Virus record (IMG/VR): IMGVR_UViG_3300017771_000060
Span: 1 to 31,036 of that record
DNA from: a virus
Length of the DNA stretch: 31,036 nt
Direction: 5' to 3' (one strand)
Under the pieces are notes generated by a model. It was given only the letters and a program-made list of their open reading frames with translations, was not told the origin of the DNA and did not search any database. This document shows positions 1 to 5,746 of this stretch, piece by piece (position 1 is the first letter of the stretch; the number at the start of each line of letters is the position of its first letter). The translations under genes were made by a program, and so were the position numbers.

Positions 1-122
1 TACTATACGAACCAGTTGATTCTGATGATGACACTCCAGATGTAAAAGGAGCAGCAAGTAATTTAAAAACTACTCACGTTGCAGCAGTTACAACTGGTAC
101 TGATTACATCGCAGCAAATTAA
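1..122 (+). CDS. C-terminal end of an upstream protein (partial)
   Basis: An open frame enters from the left edge (codons from base 3) and stops with TAA at 120-122, giving the last 39 residues of a protein. The visible tail is acidic then Thr/Ala-rich, ending with DYIAAN. There is no domain in this fragment to identify it. It lies directly upstream of the small-gene block on the same strand, so it is probably a virion protein, but that is only context. It is followed by 32 non-coding bases, one of the longest gaps in the window. Confidence 0.75.
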   Translation, partial: LYEPVDSDDDTPDVKGAASNLKTTHVAAVTTGTDYIAAN

Positions 123-140
123 TTTATAAAAAATACCTGG

Positions 141-146
141 GGAGGT
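141..146 (+). promoter_or_regulatory. Strong Shine-Dalgarno site
   Basis: GGAGGT, preceded by further G residues, ends eight bases before the ATG at 155. It is one of the few perfect ribosome binding sites on the plus strand. The genes that follow mostly rely on TAATG stop/start coupling, so this site may load ribosomes for the whole small-gene block. I saw no convincing promoter or terminator hairpin in the 123-154 gap. Confidence 0.7.
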
Positions 147-154
147 AAACTAAA

Positions 155-373
155 ATGGAAAGTAAAGAAAAAGAATTAACTAATGAGCAAAAATATTTTC
201 AAAGTCAAATAGAAGATTTAAAACAAAAAGAACAAGCTTTAAATTTTCAATTAGATCAAGTAAGAGCAAGTTTATTAGTATTTAATAATTCATTTACTCA
301 GTCTACTAAAGATGTAGCTGAAGAAATATTAAAAGAAGAAAAATCTGAAGATAATAAAAAAGGAGAAAAATAA
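155..373 (+). CDS. Small charged coiled-coil protein, unknown function
   Basis: Encodes 72 residues, rich in Lys, Glu and Gln, predicted by eye to be almost all helix. Leu and hydrophobic residues spaced in heptad style over residues 8-50 suggest a coiled coil. There is no signal peptide or membrane segment. The start is chosen from the strong GGAGGT at 141-146. The stop overlaps the next start as TAATG. It could be an assembly helper or small scaffold-like protein given its position after a likely virion gene, but I do not recognise the family. Confidence 0.75.
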   Translation: MESKEKELTNEQKYFQSQIEDLKQKEQALNFQLDQVRASLLVFNNSFTQSTKDVAEEILKEEKSEDNKKGEK

Positions 374-549
374 TGGATATGTTAGTTAATTTAGTAAATT
401 GGGTTACTTTAATTGTTACTGTTTCATCATTAATAGCAGCAACAACATCAACACCTAAAGATGATGTTTGGGTTAGCAAAATATATAAGTTTATTGATAT
501 GCTTGCTTTAAATATTGGAAAAGCAAAAGAAACACCACCAAAAAAGTAA
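373..549 (+). CDS. Small membrane protein, holin-like candidate
   Basis: A 58-residue frame starting at the ATG inside the TAATG junction at 371-375 and ending at the TAA at 547-549. Residues 4-26 form a hydrophobic helix (MLVNLVNWVTLIVTVSS then Ala/Thr). A TPKDD turn follows, then a soluble helix ending in KETPPKK. One membrane segment with a charged tail is compatible with a small holin or a membrane-bound virion accessory, and sequences of this general look occur in marine phages. Function is not proven. It is coupled to genes on both sides by 1-base overlaps. Confidence 0.75.
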   Translation: MDMLVNLVNWVTLIVTVSSLIAATTSTPKDDVWVSKIYKFIDMLALNIGKAKETPPKK

Positions 550-731
550 TGGCAACTGTAAAAGACGCTTTAAGTGCAATAGAGTCCCATGAAAGAGAAT
601 GTAAGGCTTTGTATAAAAGTATTGATAAAAGATTAGAAGATGGCTCTAAACGCTTTGATAGATTAGAAAATATGATCTGGGCAGTTTATCCATTTATAGT
701 AGGTGCTGTAATTTTAACAAGATTTATTTAA
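549..731 (+). CDS. Small tail-anchored membrane protein
   Basis: Encodes 60 residues. Residues 1-42 form a charged helix with Lys/Glu/Arg repeats, and residues 43-60 (MIWAVYPFIVGAVILTRF) form one C-terminal membrane helix. This is a tail-anchor topology with the helix probably in the cytoplasm. It is translated from the TAATG overlap with the previous gene. It may work with the neighbouring membrane proteins in lysis (holin, antiholin or pinholin-like), but nothing here is diagnostic. Confidence 0.75.
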   Translation: MATVKDALSAIESHERECKALYKSIDKRLEDGSKRFDRLENMIWAVYPFIVGAVILTRFI

Positions 732-913
732 TGAGCAGACAGAAAAAATCAACAGTTAATAAAGCTGGAAATTATACTAAACCAGGTATGCGTAAACGTA
801 TATTTAATAGAATAAAAGCTGGTAGTAAAGGTGGTAGACCTGGGCAATGGTCTGCTCGTAAAGCACAAATGGTAGCTAAAGCTTATAAAAAAGCTGGTGG
901 TGGATATAAATAA
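731..913 (+). CDS. Small strongly basic protein
   Basis: Encodes 60 residues with many Lys and Arg and several Gly, including GMRKRIFNRIKAGSKGG and a GQWSARKAQM segment. Very few acidic residues are present, so it is probably nucleic-acid binding or packed with DNA in the virion. Similar small basic proteins are common in marine phages, from memory. It resembles the basic protein at 1593-1829 in composition, but the two cannot be aligned well. It is joined by TAATG on both sides. Confidence 0.75.
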   Translation: MSRQKKSTVNKAGNYTKPGMRKRIFNRIKAGSKGGRPGQWSARKAQMVAKAYKKAGGGYK

Positions 914-1593
914 TGTCTTATTTAATAAGCAATATACCGCATTTTAAATGTTGGGTTAGAAAAGAATTTACTACTAATCATCAGCATGGACATGGAGAAT
1001 ACTTACACGCATTAGCAATAGCTGTTAATACTATTCCAGATAGATCATTAAGTTTTCAAGTAGTTTTTACTGGGTGTGAAGCAGAAGATGATGAATCTAA
1101 TATACATGGCGGTGCAATGTGGGCAAGGATGCCAATACAAGCTCTTGTAGCAGATATACCTGTTGCAGAGTGGGCAGAACCTATGGAAGATCATTTAGCT
1201 CAACCTTGGGACTGTGAGGCTAGAAATCATTCTGTGGTTGTTATGGATAGAGTTAGCTCTAGTCCTTGGATATGTAAAATTAATAATAAATTTTATCAAG
1301 GCAAATATTTATTTACAGTTGATTACACAGGAAACTCAATAGCTGATTGTCCTGCACAACATAAACAATCTCATGTTATATATATTACTGAAGACTGCGA
1401 ATGGAAAGGTAACATAGTTGCACTTCCAAATAATAGAGTAAGAGCTACTAGTCCTGCTTTGTGGGTTACAGGTGAAGGTCCACCAGATTTTGCACCATCT
1501 CAACACATCCACTCAGCAGAAGGTCATGAAAGTTATCTTGACCCATTAACAACATTTAATAATTTATATAGTGAACAATTAGAGGAAGAATAA
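913..1593 (+). CDS. Conserved marine-phage-type protein, unknown function
   Basis: Encodes 226 residues with no signal peptide or membrane segment. The sequence is rich in His, Trp and Cys (HQHGHGEYLHALAIAV near residue 24, ALWVTGEGPPDFAP near 182) and looks like a folded soluble beta protein. Similar proteins occur in marine phages from memory, usually without function. Clusters of His near both ends could bind metal, but no known metal motif is complete. It is joined by TAATG to genes on both sides and may be a virion accessory protein. Confidence 0.8.
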   Translation: MSYLISNIPHFKCWVRKEFTTNHQHGHGEYLHALAIAVNTIPDRSLSFQVVFTGCEAEDDESNIHGGAMWARMPIQALVADIPVAEWAEPMEDHLAQPWDCEARNHSVVVMDRVSSSPWICKINNKFYQGKYLFTVDYTGNSIADCPAQHKQSHVIYITEDCEWKGNIVALPNNRVRATSPALWVTGEGPPDFAPSQHIHSAEGHESYLDPLTTFNNLYSEQLEEE

Positions 1594-1829
1594 TGCCATT
1601 AAAAAAATCTCAAAGATCATTAAAAAATTGGGGTAAACAAAAATGGCGTACTTCAGATGGAAAACCAAGCAAAGGAAAAAAAAGATATTTACCTGATAAA
1701 GCATGGAAATCTTTAACAAAAAGTGAAAAAGCTGCAACCAATAGAGCTAAAGCAAAAGGTAATAAAGCTGGTAAACAATTTGTAAAACAACCAAAAAAAA
1801 TAGCAAAAAAAACAAGGAGTTATAGATAA
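1593..1829 (+). CDS. Lys-rich basic protein, DUF5872-like
   Basis: Encodes 78 residues, about a third Lys or Arg. The core pattern SLKNWGKQKWRTSDGKPSKG, followed by RYLPDKAW, resembles the DUF5872-type small basic family found in marine phages and some large viruses. The tail (KQPKKIAKKTRSYR) is strongly positive. A DNA- or RNA-binding or DNA-condensing role is likely by charge alone. It starts in a TAATG overlap with the gene before and ends in another. Confidence 0.75.
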   Translation: MPLKKSQRSLKNWGKQKWRTSDGKPSKGKKRYLPDKAWKSLTKSEKAATNRAKAKGNKAGKQFVKQPKKIAKKTRSYR

Positions 1830-2200
1830 TGAATGAAGAAAGATTTAGTGGAGATATGAGTCGTAATGAAGTTGAAATAGACCTTAATAAATTTATGGAA
1901 CTCGTTACAGAAAATAGTAATTTAAAAGCACAAATTACAGAAATGAAAGCAAATAGAGAACCAGATAATCCATGGCAAAAGTGGATATTTCTATCTAATA
2001 TGATAGATGCCTGGAGAATATTTCCTAGAGCTTTCTTGGGTGTATATATGTATTTACTATACTATACAACCTTTTGGTTTATGGCTTTACCTGAACCATC
2101 ATTTGAACAGTCAGGTTTAATTAGTATTGTAGTAGGTGCAGGAGCTGCTTGGTTTGGACTATATGCAGGAACATCCAAAAATAAAATTAATAGTCAGTAA
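1829..2200 (+). CDS. Two-helix membrane protein, holin candidate
   Basis: Encodes 123 residues. Residues 1-48 are soluble and helical. Two membrane segments follow, at about residues 66-88 (FPRAFLGVYMYLLYYTTFWF) and 97-115 (GLISIVVGAGAAWFGLYAG), with a short loop between. The small Gly/Ala-rich second helix and the charged ends fit a class II holin. It lies six kilobases before the endolysin but in the same transcription direction. It is the best holin candidate among the five small membrane proteins of this block, though the assignment rests on topology only. Confidence 0.75.
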   Translation: MNEERFSGDMSRNEVEIDLNKFMELVTENSNLKAQITEMKANREPDNPWQKWIFLSNMIDAWRIFPRAFLGVYMYLLYYTTFWFMALPEPSFEQSGLISIVVGAGAAWFGLYAGTSKNKINSQ

Positions 2201-2203
2201 TTA

Positions 2204-2485
2204 ATGAGCGAAGTCTTTGGTTTAATAGCTGAAGTAGGTTTTCCTATAGCTATGGCTATGATTGGTGGCTTCTTTATATTTCTTACCATTAAATACATAC
2301 TTGAATCTGTTGTTGGTCAAGTAAATTCTATTCATGGAATTGTGTCATCTCTTAATAATAGAGTTAAAACCATGAATCACGATATGATAAGAATAGATGC
2401 AACTATGTGTGTTGTATTAGGCATACGCCCTGATCTTAATAGAATAGCTAGAGCTGACGGTAAAGAAGACGCTAGAAGAGATTAA
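2204..2485 (+). CDS. Single-helix membrane protein, paralogue of the next gene
   Basis: Encodes 93 residues. The N-terminal membrane helix at residues 8-33 begins with the motif EVGFPIAMA and is followed by a helical cytoplasmic or periplasmic tail with NNRVKTMNHDMIRID. The layout matches the next protein: helix, amphipathic stretch, then a short coiled coil. The arrangement recalls small hemolysin XhlA- or holin-accessory-type proteins, but no signature is decisive. TAATTAATG separates it from the gene before, and a TAATG overlap joins it to the gene after. Confidence 0.7.
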   Translation: MSEVFGLIAEVGFPIAMAMIGGFFIFLTIKYILESVVGQVNSIHGIVSSLNNRVKTMNHDMIRIDATMCVVLGIRPDLNRIARADGKEDARRD

Positions 2486-2757
2486 TGAATATTGCTCAAG
2501 CTATATCAGAATATGGCTTTCCTATAGTAGCTACTGTTGGATTACTTTATATGATTTATTTTATATGGGGTTTTATTACTAACAATATTAAGAAAAAATT
2601 ATCTGAAGCTTCTATAACGCTTATAGCTTTAATTGACAGAATTAGGGTTTTAGATAATGATATTATAAGACTTCAACAAAAGCTGGATACGGTTATTGAG
2701 TTAAGAGATAACCAGGAGAAAGAAAATGCCAAAGAAAGTTCTAAGCAAGAAAGATAG
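2485..2757 (+). CDS. Single-helix membrane coiled-coil protein
   Basis: Encodes 90 residues. The membrane helix at about residues 10-31 follows the motif EYGFPIVAT, shared with the preceding protein (EVGFPIAMA). A coiled-coil tail follows (IDRIRVLDNDIIRLQQKLDT) and a very charged end. The two genes look like a tandem duplication that diverged. The end overlaps the csgF start by 32 bases, so it is translationally linked to the curli-like cassette. Holin, antiholin or membrane adaptor roles are all possible. Confidence 0.7.
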   Translation: MNIAQAISEYGFPIVATVGLLYMIYFIWGFITNNIKKKLSEASITLIALIDRIRVLDNDIIRLQQKLDTVIELRDNQEKENAKESSKQER

Positions 2758-3229
2758 AGAAGACCAAGATTTTTTAATTAAAATAATTATTGTTATAGGA
2801 TTAATATTAATAGCAGGAGTTATTAGTGTAAATGTTCAAGCAGATCAAATAACTCACAAATTTAAGTCACCATCATTTAATGGTGTAAATACATCTAGCC
2901 ATTATTTAACTATTGAGAATCAAGAGTTTAATAGACGGCAAACAATTAAAGATGAGCTAAAAGCCGCCATAGAAGAAGCTGAAAGAGACAAAGAAAACTC
3001 TACAGTTCAGAGGTTTATCAGAAATTTTGAAAGCAGGGTGTATGCAGAACTAAGCAGACAGCTTATTGCCAACCTATTTGGTGAAACACCATCTGACTCT
3101 GGAGTTATATCTTTAGAAGGGAATACAATAGAATACAGTACAGATGGAGATTTTTTAACATTGAGGATAACAGAAGCAGATGGTACAGTCACAGTTATTA
3201 CGATTCCTATTGGTAGCTTTACTTTCTAG
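2726..3229 (+). CDS. csgF: Curli secretion accessory protein CsgF homologue
   Basis: CsgF is a secreted curli factor whose N-terminal segment plugs into the CsgG channel and whose C-terminal domain faces the cell surface. The mature N-terminus here has ITHKFKSPSFNG, matching the CsgF pattern TFQFRNPNFGG. A helix follows at about residues 70-110, then a C-terminal beta domain (EYSTDGDFLTLRIT). The protein is 167 residues, longer than E. coli CsgF (138). The extra length includes a charged N-terminal extension of about 16 residues before the hydrophobic signal helix (17-37), with probable cleavage after VQA at 39. AGGAG at 2714-2718 supports the start. It overlaps the gene before by 32 bases and csgG by 50. 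Confidence 0.9.
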   Translation: MPKKVLSKKDREDQDFLIKIIIVIGLILIAGVISVNVQADQITHKFKSPSFNGVNTSSHYLTIENQEFNRRQTIKDELKAAIEEAERDKENSTVQRFIRNFESRVYAELSRQLIANLFGETPSDSGVISLEGNTIEYSTDGDFLTLRITEADGTVTVITIPIGSFTF

Positions 3230-4052
3230 TTGTTCTATCTTTGATCAGTATGAAGATACATACGAGCAAAGATTTAAAGCACATGATGTAGTACGAATAG
3301 ACGAGTTACAGTCTAAATACTTATTAAATGTTACACCTCCAACAATTAAACCAGTTGTTGCTGTATACCCTACATCATTTACAGATCAAACAGGACAAAG
3401 AAAAAGTAATAGTGAGTTTGCTTTATTTTCTACAGCAGTTACACAAGCACCACATACTTTATTAATTAGAGCACTTAAACATGCAAGTAATGGTGAATTT
3501 TTTAGAGTTGTAGAAAGAATTGGTTTAGATAATTTAACTAAAGAACGTCAGTTAATAAGATCAGCTAGAGAACAATTTGCAACAGATGAAGAAAAAAAGA
3601 AACAACTTGCTCCTTTATTATTTGCAGGAGTATTGTTAGAAGGTGCTGTTATTGCTTATGACAGTAATTTAACTACTGGTGGTATGGGTGCTAGATATTT
3701 AGGAATAGGTACAAGTATTCAATATAGAGAAGATAATATAACAGTTAGTCTTCGCATGGTATCAGTGTCAACAGGTGAAATACTTATAGAAGTATTAAGC
3801 CAAAAAACCATATTTAGTTATGGTAAGTCAGAAGATGTTTTTAGATTTATTGAAATGGGTACTGAGCTAGTAGAAATTGAGCTTGGTAATTCACGAAATG
3901 AATCAACAACTATTGCACTTATGAAAGCAATAGAAGGAGCGGTATTAGAACTTATTACTATCGGTTACGATAGGGGATTTTGGAAATATGAAGAACTTAA
4001 AATTAACAAGCCTAATTGTGATGATGATTGCATCGCCACTTTACGCGGCTGA
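3180..4052 (+). CDS. csgG: Curli secretion channel lipoprotein CsgG homologue
   Basis: CsgG forms a nonameric outer-membrane pore that exports curli subunits. The lipoprotein signal is short (residues 1-17), with lipobox LSSC and acylated Cys 18. Family landmarks appear in order: FTDQTGQ, FSTAVTQAPHTLL, ERQLIRSAR, VLLEGAVIAYDSNLTTGG, GARYLGIG, VSTGEIL, TIFSYG and VFRFIEM, then YDRGFW near the end. Length is 290, against 277 for E. coli CsgG. In the constriction loop the Phe of FSTAV, equal to F56, is kept. The Y51 and N55 positions are changed and one residue is inserted. The start overlaps csgF by 50 bases, so nearly all of the signal lies in csgF's last codons. No CsgE is seen nearby. Confidence 0.95.
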   Translation: MVQSQLLRFLLVALLSSCSIFDQYEDTYEQRFKAHDVVRIDELQSKYLLNVTPPTIKPVVAVYPTSFTDQTGQRKSNSEFALFSTAVTQAPHTLLIRALKHASNGEFFRVVERIGLDNLTKERQLIRSAREQFATDEEKKKQLAPLLFAGVLLEGAVIAYDSNLTTGGMGARYLGIGTSIQYREDNITVSLRMVSVSTGEILIEVLSQKTIFSYGKSEDVFRFIEMGTELVEIELGNSRNESTTIALMKAIEGAVLELITIGYDRGFWKYEELKINKPNCDDDCIATLRG

Positions 4053-4719
4053 TAACGAAATATATTTAGATCAAAGCGGTACTACACTTAATTTAGACAT
4101 TGAGCAGTTAGGTATATCAAACATTATTGGTGGACTGAATTCAACAGCAGGTAGTGTCAATGCTTTTGATATTGATGGTACAAGTATGACTATTGATATT
4201 AATATGATTGGAAACACTAACAAGTTTCTTGGTGATATATGGGCAGATAGCTTTACGGCACTTTATAACTTTACTGGTAACAGTAATACTTTTACTATTC
4301 AAGTTGACCCTTCTAATACTTTTGGTGCTGACTCTTCTAATCAAAATATAGCTGTTACTGGCTCTAGCAATACTTTTACTCTAAACCAAGGCACAACTGC
4401 TTTAGCAGCTACTTTAGATTTAGACTGGATTATCCAGGGTTCTAACAATACAGTTGTATCTAATATTAATATTGATGGTGCTACAAACTATATGGATATA
4501 GATGGTAGTGATAATACAGTTAATTATACTGGTACAGGTGTTTCAGCATCAGCAGGAGGTTACTTTTGGTTAGATCATACAGGTGGACAAAGAACATTCA
4601 ACATACAACAGTTAAGCACACAAGATAATGACTGGCTTAAAGTTATTAGTATTGGTGGCAATGCTGCTTCCACAGTTTGTATTATCCAAAACGACCAAGG
4701 AACAAGCACTAGCTGCTAA
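3988..4719 (+). CDS. Secreted curlin-repeat-like protein, candidate curli substrate
   Basis: Encodes 243 residues with a clear signal peptide (residues 1-20, ending SPLYA, cleaved before ADNE). The mature part lacks further membrane helices and is rich in Asn, Thr, Ser, Asp and Gly. It contains repeated strand-turn units with G-x-x-N turns: IEQLGISN, INMIGNTN, FTGNSNTF, VTGSSNTF, IIQGSNNT and IDGSDNTV. This resembles curlin repeats (x-I-x-Q-x-G-x-x-N) but is looser, with few of the usual Gln residues. The C-terminus carries two Cys (STVC and STSC). Its place directly after csgG, with the first 65 bases inside csgG's end, makes it the likely export substrate. A different beta-solenoid surface protein remains possible. 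Confidence 0.75.
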   Translation: MKNLKLTSLIVMMIASPLYAADNEIYLDQSGTTLNLDIEQLGISNIIGGLNSTAGSVNAFDIDGTSMTIDINMIGNTNKFLGDIWADSFTALYNFTGNSNTFTIQVDPSNTFGADSSNQNIAVTGSSNTFTLNQGTTALAATLDLDWIIQGSNNTVVSNINIDGATNYMDIDGSDNTVNYTGTGVSASAGGYFWLDHTGGQRTFNIQQLSTQDNDWLKVISIGGNAASTVCIIQNDQGTSTSC

Positions 4720-5746
4720 TATTGGTGGGATATCTGAACTTAATGGTTCAGCACAGATTGTAAGAGATGAGCCATTTATTGCAGAGGTAGATTTTGCAAT
4801 TCAAAGCAACGATGAAGCTGTTACTACTAATGGTCGTATGGCTATTACTTTTTTAGATGATAGTAAAGTAAGTTTGACAGAACATTCACAATTAATAATA
4901 GACGAGTATATATTTGATCCTGATCCTTCTAAATCAAAAATGGCTTTAACTTTTGGATTAGGTACTGCTAGATTTATTACAGGAAACTTAGGAAGAATAG
5001 ATAAACAAAATATATCCCTTAAAACTCCTACAGCTAACATAGCTATAAGAGGCACAGACTTTACAGCTACAGTAGATGAGTTAGGTAGATCATTAATAAT
5101 ACTTTTACCAGACGCTCTAGGACTTTCTAGCGGTGAAATAGAAGTTATTACTGCTATGGGTAGCGTATTACTTAATAAACCTTATGAAGCTACAACAGTA
5201 AGTGTATTTGAATCTCAACCAAGTAAACCAGTTATATTAGATTTAACTTTAGATATTATAGATAACATGCTTATTGTTACACCTCCTAAAAAAGAAATAA
5301 GTCTTACAGAAGAAGTATCACAAAATGCTAAAGCTAATATATTAGATTTTAATGACCTAGATGTAGATTATTTAGATCAAGATTTTTTTGCTGAAGACGA
5401 GTTAGAATTTACTGAATTAGATATTAATTATTTAGATGTAAACTTTCTTGAAGATTTATTAGATATATTAGATTCTTTAGCTATAAGTGAAGATGAAGAA
5501 ATATTAGCAGATGCAGGAAGAATTAATTTAACAGGAACTAAATTTGGACAAGACTCCGAAACGCAAATAACTACATTAATTGCAGGTGATGTTATAAGTG
5601 TTAGAAGAAAAGTTAATGATTCTATTAGATTAGATTTAAGTGGTAGCGGTTCTTATACCTTAATCTTAATACAAGATGGAGTAAGTAATGTTGTTAAGAT
5701 TAATGGTGGCGGTGACTCTAATATAACTATAACGCAAAGTGAATAA
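4628..5746 (+). CDS. Secreted FecR-domain protein with curlin-like C-terminal repeats
   Basis: Encodes 372 residues. A signal peptide (1-20, ending QFVLS) is followed by a FecR domain at about 35-145: GSAQIVRDEP, then AITFLDDSKVSLTEHSQL, IDEYIFDPD, and PTANIAIRGTDFTA. FecR domains of this periplasmic type often stand next to CHASE2 cyclases in bacteria. Residues 238-295 are very acidic, with two copies of a D-L-D-x-x-Y-L-D pattern. The last 36 residues (SGSGSYTLILIQDGVSN, then INGGGDSNITITQ) look like two curlin repeats, suggesting a bridge to the amyloid-like protein. The signal peptide is coded entirely inside the 3' end of the previous gene (92-base overlap). It overlaps the cyclase gene by 8 bases. 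Confidence 0.85.
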   Translation: MTGLKLLVLVAMLLPQFVLSKTTKEQALAANIGGISELNGSAQIVRDEPFIAEVDFAIQSNDEAVTTNGRMAITFLDDSKVSLTEHSQLIIDEYIFDPDPSKSKMALTFGLGTARFITGNLGRIDKQNISLKTPTANIAIRGTDFTATVDELGRSLIILLPDALGLSSGEIEVITAMGSVLLNKPYEATTVSVFESQPSKPVILDLTLDIIDNMLIVTPPKKEISLTEEVSQNAKANILDFNDLDVDYLDQDFFAEDELEFTELDINYLDVNFLEDLLDILDSLAISEDEEILADAGRINLTGTKFGQDSETQITTLIAGDVISVRRKVNDSIRLDLSGSGSYTLILIQDGVSNVVKINGGGDSNITITQSE

